A stretch of DNA of 5,354 nucleotides, from positions 1-5,354 of the forward strand of contig JAEUSC010000166.1 of NCBI GenBank assembly GCA_016789035.1. Reading direction: 5' to 3'. Below the pieces are notes generated by a model. That model made no database searches. It had not been told where the DNA came from and saw only the letters and a list, made by a program, of their open reading frames with translations. Positions 1 through 5,354 of this stretch are shown one piece after another. A program made the position numbers and the translations under genes. The first letter of the stretch is position 1. The number at the start of each line of letters is the position of its first letter. Source of the DNA: Candidatus Omnitrophota bacterium (lineage in GTDB: Bacteria > Omnitrophota > Gorgyraeia > Zapsychrales > Fredricksoniimonadaceae).

Positions 1-1492
1 AGCCTCTTCCTCTAAAAAACTTTCGATCTTTTCCCGGAACAATTTTTCCAATGGACAGTTTCTCGTACAAGACCTCTGGAACTTCGATTTCCTCTTTACA
101 TTTCACGCAGACGCGTCGTAAAAGCCTTTGGGCAATGATACAGATCACAGAAGATGTAATTAAGAACGGTTCAACTCCCATGTTAATCATACGCGTGACA
201 GACCCCGCCGCGGTGGTGGTATGTAAAGAACTGACGACCAAGTGGCCCGTCAAGGCCGCTTTTACCGCAATGTCTAAAGTTTCACTGTCGCGAACTTCCC
301 CAATCATGATTACATCCGGATCTTGGCGCAAAATAGATCGCAATGAGGAAGAAAAAGACAATCCCACATCGGCCCGGATATTCACCTGATTGAATCCCTT
401 CATCTGATATTCCACAGGATCTTCGACGGTCACAATATTTTTTCCCGGAGAATCTATAAATTTCAATATTGAATAAAGCGTAGTTGTTTTTCCGCTGCCC
501 GTCGGGCCGCAAGCCAGAATCAATCCATGGGGCCGAACGCAGCAGTCCTTAAGTCTTTCCAAGGCCGCAGGCTCAAAACCTAAACGGCTCATGTCCAACA
601 TTTCGAGATTTTTGTCCAGTATACGAAGTACGATTTTCTCACCCAAAGCCGTTGGAAGAACACTCACACGAAAGTCTACCTCTTTGTTATCAGCTGTGAT
701 CGACTTAAACCGTCCGTCCTGCGGAAGCCGGTGTTCGGAAATATCCAAATTGGAAATGACTTTCAACCGCGAAACAATCGGAAAATGCAAAACCTTCGAC
801 ATCCTGTCAATTTCTCTTAGCATTCCGTCAATCCGATAGCGGATACGAAGACTATCTTCCATGGGTTCAATAAATACGTCACTGGCCTTGGCCATCACCG
901 CTTGCTGAACAATGGTATTGGTCAACTTAATGATCGGGGCATCCTGGGTTAAACTTTCAATTTCATTCTTTGCTAAACTTTTTGGACCTTCTTTGACAAG
1001 CTGAGGATCTTCCGTATCCTTAATATCTTTAATGATTCGCTCAAAAGTGGCATTGGAGTCTGAAGAGTAATAGTGGCCAATCGCAGTGACGATGTCCTTC
1101 CCTCTCCCCACAACGGGATTTACAACAAGTCCGGTTAGTGCCTTCGCATTATCAAGAGCAAAAATGTCCAGCGGATCAACCATGGCCAAAGTTAATTGAT
1201 CTCCTATTCTGGCCACAGGCAGAATTTTATACTTAACGGCAATTTCTTGAGGAATAAGCCCAATGACTTCGGCGGGGATCTTGAGACGGGCGATATTCAT
1301 GAGCGGAAGTCCGAGCCCTTCGCTCAATAGGTTAGTCAGCTGTTCCTCGGAAATAAATTTAAGCCGAACGAGAATTTTACTAAGCTCTCCGCCGAACTTT
1401 CTTTGCTCCTCGACCGCCTCGGCCAGCTGAGCTGAGGTGATGATATTATCGCGGATAAGAATTTCTTGAAGACGTTCTTTTAAGGAAGCCAT
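1..1492 (-). CDS. pilB: PilB/GspE-type pilus or secretion assembly ATPase, 3' end outside window
   Basis: Cytoplasmic hexameric ATPase that powers pilin polymerisation in type IV pili or type II secretion. The frame is open from the ATG at 1492 to base 1 (497 codons, no stop); the family is usually about 560-580 residues. Residues 1-146 form an MshEN/GspE-N domain. The ATPase core follows, with RLPQDGRF, Walker A GPTGSGKT (329-336), Walker B region DPDVIMIGEVRD (391-402), the His box GHLVVSSLHTT (H417, H424), and the first CxxC (C462, C465) of the zinc tetracysteine motif. The second CxxC would lie past the edge. Oddities: the usual SDIHIEP reads SDVFIEP (F207 for His), and the MshEN glycines are lost. 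A stop codon lies three codons upstream, so M1 is the only sensible start, yet no Shine-Dalgarno is seen. The family is certain; PilB rather than GspE is inferred, since no pilin or secretin gene is visible. Confidence 0.95.
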   Translation of the reverse strand, partial: MASLKERLQEILIRDNIITSAQLAEAVEEQRKFGGELSKILVRLKFISEEQLTNLLSEGLGLPLMNIARLKIPAEVIGLIPQEIAVKYKILPVARIGDQLTLAMVDPLDIFALDNAKALTGLVVNPVVGRGKDIVTAIGHYYSSDSNATFERIIKDIKDTEDPQLVKEGPKSLAKNEIESLTQDAPIIKLTNTIVQQAVMAKASDVFIEPMEDSLRIRYRIDGMLREIDRMSKVLHFPIVSRLKVISNLDISEHRLPQDGRFKSITADNKEVDFRVSVLPTALGEKIVLRILDKNLEMLDMSRLGFEPAALERLKDCCVRPHGLILACGPTGSGKTTTLYSILKFIDSPGKNIVTVEDPVEYQMKGFNQVNIRADVGLSFSSSLRSILRQDPDVIMIGEVRDSETLDIAVKAALTGHLVVSSLHTTTAAGSVTRMINMGVEPFLITSSVICIIAQRLLRRVCVKCKEEIEVPEVLYEKLSIGKIVPGKDRKFFRGRG

Positions 1493-1510
1493 GTGGTGTT
1501 ATTCGGAAAC

Positions 1511-1536
1511 CCGTCCCAAAGCGATGTCATGGGCGG
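1511..1536 (-). other. Intercistronic hairpin upstream of the pilB-like ATPase
   Basis: In the 60-bp gap between the MshEN gene and the ATPase gene, CCG(1511-1513)+CCCA(1515-1518) can pair with TGGG(1530-1533)+CGG(1534-1536). This gives a 7-bp stem with one bulged base (1514) and an 11-base loop. No T-run follows on the minus strand, so it does not look like an intrinsic terminator. It could tune mRNA stability or translation of the ATPase. It was found by eye and no folding energy was computed. Confidence 0.35.
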
Positions 1537-1552
1537 CCACTCAATTAAAAAT

Positions 1553-2008
1553 CTATTTGCTGCCAGAGGAATAATATTTATTTATGGAATTCGTAATATC
1601 GCTGGTGGTTGCAACGAAGACTTGAACCATGCAGCCGGTTATCAACTCCACATCTTCAGCAGCCTGAACATTTAGAGGATTAGACATCGCCAGGGTAAGA
1701 CTTTTTCCAATCTTATCAATCGGGATCAAACAGAATTGGCGGCAGACATTTTCCGGAACGGTTTTTATCACATCCGGATCGATTTCGTAATTGGACAAAG
1801 GCAGGTAAGGAAAACCATATTGGGATGTTAAAGCCTGAGCTATATTCTCTTCCGTTGCAAAACCAAGCTTTACCAGGACCTCACCGAAAAGGCCACCCTG
1901 GACTTTCTGCGCATCGACAGCCTGCTGGACCTGACCACGGGTAATGACGCCTCTTTCAACCAGAAGCTCTCCTAAATGTTTATTCGTTGTCCTGCGAAAA
2001 TGTCTCAT
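1553..2008 (-). CDS. Free-standing MshEN (GspE N-terminal) domain protein, possible c-di-GMP receptor
   Basis: A 151-residue soluble protein made of one GspE-N/MshEN domain with no ATPase domain. Residues 11-34 (HLGELLVERGVI...Q34) and 40-63 (LFGEVLVKLGFA...Q63) are two 24-residue repeats separated by five residues (35-39). This matches the published 24-5-24 MshEN architecture that wraps c-di-GMP, with glycines G13, G20, G42 and G49 present. The usual leading Arg is H11 in the first repeat and L40 in the second. The later part, with SLTLAM (103-108), NPL and a final YYSSGS, aligns without gaps to the start of the downstream ATPase at a constant offset of four residues, about one third identical by hand count. 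It is not a truncated motor: it has its own start and its stop lies 60 bp before the next gene. It lies 40-45 nt behind a strong promoter. No Shine-Dalgarno is seen before the ATG, and no other in-frame ATG exists until codon 108. The domain is clear; ligand binding is inferred. Confidence 0.9.
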   Translation of the reverse strand: MRHFRRTTNKHLGELLVERGVITRGQVQQAVDAQKVQGGLFGEVLVKLGFATEENIAQALTSQYGFPYLPLSNYEIDPDVIKTVPENVCRQFCLIPIDKIGKSLTLAMSNPLNVQAAEDVELITGCMVQVFVATTSDITNSINKYYSSGSK

Positions 2009-2055
2009 AGACCGACGTTGCTTTTGACTATTAATGGGAAATTATTGTGATGGCT

Positions 2056-2085
2056 ACTATAGCTTATGAAAAGCCGGTTTGTCAA
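2056..2085 (-). promoter_or_regulatory. Sigma-70-type promoter for the MshEN-pilB unit
   Basis: Reading the minus strand, a perfect -35 TTGACA (2085-2080) is followed after 18 bp by TATAGT (2061-2056), five of six matches to the -10 consensus. A seven-base A-tract (2102-2096) sits about 11 bp upstream of the -35, where an UP element would be. The predicted start is near 2049, leaving a leader of about 40 nt to the ATG at 2008. The site is in the only long intergenic gap of the window (2009-2163) and points at the MshEN gene. No operator-like palindrome was seen around it. Confidence 0.75.
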
Positions 2086-2163
2086 TTTATCCACATTTTT
2101 TTATACCGAAGATTTCTAAAATTTTACGCACTAGTCCGTTTTCGATTACATCGTCTATCAAAG

Positions 2164-3276
2164 CTAAAAAGCAGACCTTTTCTTACAAAGATTTAGCAAA
2201 AATCCTAACATAACAGAGAAAACCAGAAACGACGTTCGACCATAACTAATAAGCGGCAGGGTAATCCCGACAACAGGGAACATGCCCATGACCATACCAA
2301 TATTGATTACAACCTGAAGTGTAAAAATAGTGATAATGCCAACAATCACATACTGTCCAAATTTATCTTTTACAAACTCTGTCATTTTTAGACCGCTATA
2401 AATGATCATAAAATAACAGAAAACCACAAAAACAGACCCCACCAACCCCCACTCTTCACCGACGACAGAAAAAATAAAATCGGTGTGCCGTTCTGGAAGA
2501 AAATTCAATTGATTTTGTGAACCCGAAAGCCATCCCTTGCCCCAAAAACCACCCGAACCCACCGCAATCTGTGATTGGATGATTGTATAGCCCGCTCCCA
2601 TAGGATCGATATTCGGATTTAAAAAAACCAGTAACCGGTCTTTCTGATACTGGCGAAGAATATGCCACCCAAACGGCAAAGCCATTGCTGCCATTCCCAG
2701 AAACCCTGCAAAAACCCTCAGGTCGATGCCACTGGCAAAAAGCATGACGATAAAAATGCCCATGACTAATATCGCCGTTCCCAAATCCGGCTGTTTGAAA
2801 ATCAAAAGAACGGAAACCCCGATAAACCCCAAAGGAACCATTAAATCCCACCATATGGTTTTGATTGAAGAAGAGAATGTAAAAGAAAGCCGCGGCCGCC
2901 TCTGGCTTAAGTAGCGGCCAAGCATTAGAATAACAGTCAACTTTGTTAATTCAGAAGGCTGAAAACTGATCCCTCCGAGCTTAATCCAGCGTGTGGCCCC
3001 TAGGGCTGAGCGGCCGCCAAAGTCCGTCCAAAACAAAAGTAATAGATTACATGCGTACAGAATATAAGCGATGTCAAAAAACTTTCGGTAATCCAGCCGA
3101 GAAAGAAGAAACATTAAAAGCAAAGCAAACAGCGCACACCACATTTGATCATAAAAAATATCCCGTCCCACCCTGGAATTATTGTAGGAAGCGCTATAGA
3201 GAGTAACTAGCCCTACAGCCATGATAAGGGAAGAAAACAACCATATCACCCGTGACAAACTTTTATAACCGATCAT
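2164..3276 (-). CDS. rodA: RodA, SEDS peptidoglycan glycosyltransferase
   Basis: Polytopic inner-membrane enzyme that polymerises lipid II into glycan strands for side-wall growth, normally with the class B transpeptidase PBP2 and the MreB elongasome. It is 370 residues, the same length as E. coli RodA, with about ten hydrophobic segments. Family landmarks are FQPSEL (105-110), KQPDLGTA (161-168) and the ERHTDFIFSVVGEEWG loop (262-277), in which D266 should be the essential catalytic aspartate. The C-terminal N325-to-S349 stretch fits the FtsW/RodA/SpoVE signature apart from one residue: the almost invariant SYGG is SYGR (R347, CGA). The start MIGYKSLSR is preceded by AAGGG at five-base spacing. 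It lies 47 bp behind the HTTM-DUF393 gene on the same strand, probably co-transcribed. No PBP2 or mreBCD gene, its common neighbours, is in view. RodA rather than FtsW is supported by the length, the short cytoplasmic N-terminus and overall similarity. Confidence 0.95.
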   Translation of the reverse strand: MIGYKSLSRVIWLFSSLIMAVGLVTLYSASYNNSRVGRDIFYDQMWCALFALLLMFLLSRLDYRKFFDIAYILYACNLLLLFWTDFGGRSALGATRWIKLGGISFQPSELTKLTVILMLGRYLSQRRPRLSFTFSSSIKTIWWDLMVPLGFIGVSVLLIFKQPDLGTAILVMGIFIVMLFASGIDLRVFAGFLGMAAMALPFGWHILRQYQKDRLLVFLNPNIDPMGAGYTIIQSQIAVGSGGFWGKGWLSGSQNQLNFLPERHTDFIFSVVGEEWGLVGSVFVVFCYFMIIYSGLKMTEFVKDKFGQYVIVGIITIFTLQVVINIGMVMGMFPVVGITLPLISYGRTSFLVFSVMLGFLLNLCKKRSAF

Positions 3277-3281
3277 ATAAA

Positions 3282-3286
3282 CCCTT
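3282..3286 (-). promoter_or_regulatory. Ribosome binding site of rodA
   Basis: AAGGG on the minus strand, five bases before the ATG at 3276. It supports that start and lies four bases beyond the hairpin at 3290-3321, so folding of the hairpin could affect its access. Confidence 0.5.
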
Positions 3287-3289
3287 TAA

Positions 3290-3321
3290 GGCAGCGGTCT
3301 TTATCCAAAGGCCCGCTTGCC
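3290..3321 (-). other. Strong intercistronic hairpin just upstream of rodA
   Basis: The gap between the HTTM-DUF393 stop and rodA is almost filled by a nested inverted repeat: GGC(3290-3292)/GCC(3319-3321), AGCGG(3293-3297)/CCGCT(3313-3317) and CTTT(3299-3302)/AAAG(3307-3310) around a four-base loop. This makes 12 base pairs with one bulge (3318) and a small internal loop. No T-run follows on either strand, so it is a poor fit for an intrinsic terminator. A role in mRNA stability, processing or rodA translation is inferred. Confidence 0.55.
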
Positions 3322-3323
3322 GA

Positions 3324-4616
3324 TTAGCGCAGAAAACACGCATTATTGTTACAGATTTTATTTCTATGAAGAAAATACCGATTTCTGGCAATCCCACTAT
3401 ACATGACCGGTCCCCAAATACCTACGCCAGGAAAATACAAAATCAACGCGATCGGATAAAGCATGGGCATCAATAAGGACATTCGGCGAAACGCATAAAA
3501 ACCGCAGTAAATTCGCTCGCCCTCCGGAGATTCAACCAAATGAATCTGACTCGCTGCCACCGCCGCATTCAGGCGAGGGTGGATATGACTGAGGTCCGGC
3601 AATGTGCGAAAATCAATAAACTCAACCCTGCTTACCAAGTCCATAACCTTGAGTGCCTGCACACTGCCTAAACAAAACCCGCATTGGCCGTCATAAAGAA
3701 GCTTCGGTCTAGGACGCACCTGATGATATTCGCGCCTTTGGTCAATCCACTTCACGATCTTCTCAGGGTTAATGAACAACAGTAACTGGGCCGGAAACAA
3801 AAAGAAAAAGATCGCAGGCACATCTAAGGTAAGAATTAACAAAAGATGAAAAAAGACGCCTAAATAAATCGCCGAACGGCGGGTCTTTGAATAGAACAAC
3901 AAGAATGGCAAAAACAATTCCATTGCCACGACAAAAAGCCCGATAAAGTAGCAGAAATTTGGCGAGGCGACCATCCACTCTTTAAATAAAAAATGTTTGG
4001 CCACTCCAGTGGCGGGTCCGCTCATCAAATAATAAACTGGGTTGTCCTTTATCCAATTTCCATCGACAGTGACTTTATACAAAGCCGTATAAAAGAAAGT
4101 ACTAGCAATCTGCAACTGTAACAGCCGTTGCAAAAAAAACGGCCTCGGTGTTTTGTAGGCATGGTCATTCGCCTTTAATAAACAGTCCACGGAAAAGTAA
4201 TCCCCATGATAGGGCACAACACACATGAGAAAAAGTGTGACCAAAAGAATATCCCACGACAGAGTGCCAATAAAAAATGCATTTAAGGCATAAAAGAAAT
4301 AACAACATATCATCAAGACGATACAACTGATCTGCGAACGGAATCCGATAAAAAAGGATACAAAACTCATACAAAAAATAACGGCCATAATCGTGACGAG
4401 TCCGTCTGGGCTTTTCTGCACCAATTCTAGCGCCTTATTTGTGAAGAAGTACCCGTTGAGCTCCTTAAAAGCCGTGTGATAAAAGTTATCGTCCATATGA
4501 AAAAACGTAGGAATCACATGAAAACCCGTCGTTATCGCCACCGCCATTCTAAATACACATAAGCTGATCGAAGGCCGCTCTGTCAAAAACCATTGGTTCC
4601 ATAAGTGACTGATCAT
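3324..4616 (-). CDS. HTTM (vitamin K-dependent gamma-carboxylase-like) membrane protein fused to DUF393/DCC domain
   Basis: A 430-residue integral membrane protein with two parts. Residues 1 to about 300 carry multiple hydrophobic segments and open with SISLCVFRMAVA, the usual N-terminal feature of HTTM proteins. The stretch ALYKVTVDGNWIKDNPVYYL (178-197) resembles the conserved K...W segment of HTTM and gamma-glutamyl carboxylase. Residues about 304-410 are a DUF393/DCC domain with the thiol-disulfide motif LLYDGQCGFC (D309, C312, C315) and a later EFIDFRTLP. The open frame extends to an ATG at 4703, but that start would overlap the upstream gene by 71 bp. The ATG at 4616 is preferred: it clears the upstream stop by 16 bp, has GGGTGGGA five bases before it, and begins with typical HTTM sequence. 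Substrate and reaction are unknown: HTTM relatives include epoxidase/carboxylases, and DCC domains are predicted redox proteins. The upstream 149-residue protein is a likely partner. Domain assignment is from recognised motifs, not a profile search. Confidence 0.85.
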   Translation of the reverse strand: MISHLWNQWFLTERPSISLCVFRMAVAITTGFHVIPTFFHMDDNFYHTAFKELNGYFFTNKALELVQKSPDGLVTIMAVIFCMSFVSFFIGFRSQISCIVLMICCYFFYALNAFFIGTLSWDILLVTLFLMCVVPYHGDYFSVDCLLKANDHAYKTPRPFFLQRLLQLQIASTFFYTALYKVTVDGNWIKDNPVYYLMSGPATGVAKHFLFKEWMVASPNFCYFIGLFVVAMELFLPFLLFYSKTRRSAIYLGVFFHLLLILTLDVPAIFFFLFPAQLLLFINPEKIVKWIDQRREYHQVRPRPKLLYDGQCGFCLGSVQALKVMDLVSRVEFIDFRTLPDLSHIHPRLNAAVAASQIHLVESPEGERIYCGFYAFRRMSLLMPMLYPIALILYFPGVGIWGPVMYSGIARNRYFLHRNKICNNNACFLR

Positions 4617-4621
4617 AAAAA

Positions 4622-4629
4622 TCCCACCC
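4622..4629 (-). promoter_or_regulatory. Ribosome binding site that sets the HTTM-DUF393 start
   Basis: GGGTGGGA on the minus strand, five bases before the ATG at 4616 and just after the stop codon of the upstream gene. It favours the internal ATG over the frame's first ATG at 4703. Confidence 0.5.
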
Positions 4630-4632
4630 GCA

Positions 4633-5082
4633 TTACTGACACTGATACAAAACGTACCTTTGCTGAAGAAATCTCTCTTTGGAAATATCTGCATATTGAA
4701 CATAGACGATAAAGAAACTTTGAAAATATTTCAACTTCCGATAAAGAAATGCACAGGTCTGTCTTTGGTTGGCGGGCTCAGCAAATGAAAAAAGGGCTCC
4801 GCGATGAATATTGTCATACCCGATAGGCCGTGTTTGTAAAATATCATGCGGATCAATCAATTGCGGCTGACCGTTTCTGTCGACACCATAAACCTCGACA
4901 GCAGAAGCGCCCGGTGAAACGCGATAGAACATAATCCAACCGGCCGGAGGAAAAAGGAATTTGACTTTAGGAAGATCCCGTTTAAAAAGAGGATTTAGGT
5001 AGTGTACCCTTAACGATTCATAGTGAAAAATCAAAAGCCACACCACAACAAAAATAGAGATACACCAATCACGGGCTTTCAT
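4633..5082 (-). CDS. Membrane-anchored protein of unknown function, upstream partner of the HTTM protein
   Basis: A 149-residue protein I do not recognise as a named family. Residues 6-21 form one hydrophobic segment after a short positive N-terminus (MKAR), so it is probably a signal anchor leaving the rest outside the cytoplasm. The exported part has a distinctive FPPAGWIMFYRV stretch (44-55), then YGVDRNGQPQLIDP (65-78) and a basic, aromatic C-terminal region with LYRKLKYFQSFFIVYVQYAD (113-132). There is no lipobox at the N-terminus and no catalytic motif that I can name. The stop lies 16 bp before the HTTM-DUF393 start, so the two are almost certainly co-transcribed and may act together at the membrane. 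No clear Shine-Dalgarno precedes the ATG at 5082. No membrane segment is evident beyond the first, although residues 122-129 are hydrophobic. Confidence 0.8.
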   Translation of the reverse strand: MKARDWCISIFVVVWLLIFHYESLRVHYLNPLFKRDLPKVKFLFPPAGWIMFYRVSPGASAVEVYGVDRNGQPQLIDPHDILQTRPIGYDNIHRGALFSFAEPANQRQTCAFLYRKLKYFQSFFIVYVQYADISKERFLQQRYVLYQCQ

Positions 5083-5153
5083 AAAAGACTAAGCAATCAC
5101 AAGAAGTTGCTGATAGTTACGTCGGAATATTGAGAACGGAATGTTGGCGTGTG

Positions 5154-5354
5154 TCATTCAGGGCGCTTGAAGGTTGCCCGGCCCGACTGTTCTTCCTGTC
5201 TTTGTTGATCTTCCTGGACTCGATCAAAGGCATTTTTCACATCGTCCCGAAACATAAAAACCACGGGTGCTACAAATAGAGCAAAAAGCAACAAATAGAT
5301 CGAAAAGACAGCTCCCGGAAGAACAGTATAAATCCGGTCCTGTTCAAACACCAA
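5154..5354 (-). CDS. C-terminal end of a membrane protein of unknown function, 5' end probably outside window
   Basis: The frame is open from the window edge to a TGA at 5156-5154. The first visible codon is TTG, which could be a start, but more likely the gene begins further upstream. The 66 visible residues hold one strongly hydrophobic segment (about 11-35, VLPGAVFSIYLLLFALFVAP) followed by a charged tail rich in Q, E, D, R and K (36-66) with a probable short helix DDVKNAFDRVQEDQQRQEEQ. By the positive-inside rule the tail is plausibly cytoplasmic. It lies 71 bp upstream of the 149-residue gene on the same strand; I see no terminator or convincing promoter in that gap. No family can be named from this fragment. 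Confidence 0.6.
   Translation of the reverse strand: MVFEQDRIYTVLPGAVFSIYLLLFALFVAPVVFMFRDDVKNAFDRVQEDQQRQEEQSGRATFKRPE

Noticed and set aside
51..839. Plus-strand and out-of-frame minus-strand open frames opposite the ATPase gene
   Set aside because: They are antisense or out-of-frame shadows of a long coding frame with intact Walker motifs, and show no recognisable protein features.
2103..2163. Intrinsic terminator after rodA
   Set aside because: I found no GC-rich stem followed by a T-run on the minus strand; the A/T tracts here lack a stem, so rodA transcripts may read through.
2456..2854. 132-codon minus-strand open frame inside rodA
   Set aside because: It is an out-of-frame shadow of a clear, full-length rodA, with low-complexity G/F-rich content caused by the membrane-protein codons.
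4617..4703. N-terminal extension of the HTTM protein from the ATG at 4703
   Set aside because: It would overlap the upstream gene by 71 bp, does not resemble HTTM N-termini, and the ATG at 4616 has a better ribosome binding site and a clean 16-bp gap.
5083..5153. Promoter in front of the 149-residue gene
   Set aside because: Only poor -35 and -10 matches are present on the minus strand. A CGGAAT direct repeat (5122-5127 and 5137-5142) is too short to mean much.
1..5354. Insertion sequence, prophage, CRISPR array, tRNA or toxin-antitoxin genes
   Set aside because: No transposase-like frame, terminal inverted repeats, spaced direct repeats or cloverleaf-like sequence was seen; the region reads as ordinary chromosomal operons.

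Overview
This window holds a compact, single-strand block of bacterial genes. Every gene I can support is on the minus strand, so transcription runs from position 5354 towards 1. The content is chromosomal: a type IV pilus or type II secretion assembly ATPase, the SEDS glycosyltransferase RodA, and a membrane protein of the vitamin-K-carboxylase-like (HTTM) class fused to a DCC thioredoxin-like domain. No mobile element, phage gene, tRNA, rRNA or CRISPR array is visible. RodA plus pilus machinery suggests a rod-shaped, probably Gram-negative-type bacterium. Base composition looks moderate, and Shine-Dalgarno sequences are weak or absent before several genes. I cannot assign a phylum from the sequence.

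Layout in transcription order: (i) 5354-5154, the C-terminal end of a small or truncated membrane protein; (ii) 5082-4633, an unrecognised 149-residue protein with one N-terminal membrane anchor and an exported domain; (iii) 4616-3324, the HTTM-DUF393 fusion, 16 bp behind (ii); (iv) 3276-2164, rodA, 47 bp further on, with a strong hairpin in the gap; (v) a 155-bp intergenic stretch carrying a near-consensus sigma-70 promoter at 2085-2056; (vi) 2008-1553, a free-standing MshEN (GspE N-terminal) domain protein; (vii) 1492 to beyond base 1, a PilB/GspE-type ATPase that loses roughly its last 70 residues at the window edge.

The genes fall into two transcription units. Items ii-iv look like one operon (item i may or may not belong) made of envelope membrane proteins, with rodA last. 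The promoter then starts a second unit, MshEN plus PilB-type ATPase, which probably continues into more pilus or secretion genes beyond base 1.

The most notable point is the relation between the last two genes. The free-standing MshEN protein aligns without gaps to the N-terminal domain of the ATPase and keeps the 24-5-24 residue, glycine-bearing layout known for c-di-GMP-binding MshEN domains. The ATPase's own copy has lost those glycines. This suggests that nucleotide sensing has moved from the motor into a separate partner protein. Other points are a G-to-R change in RodA's SYGG signature and the HTTM-DCC fusion with its exported neighbour.
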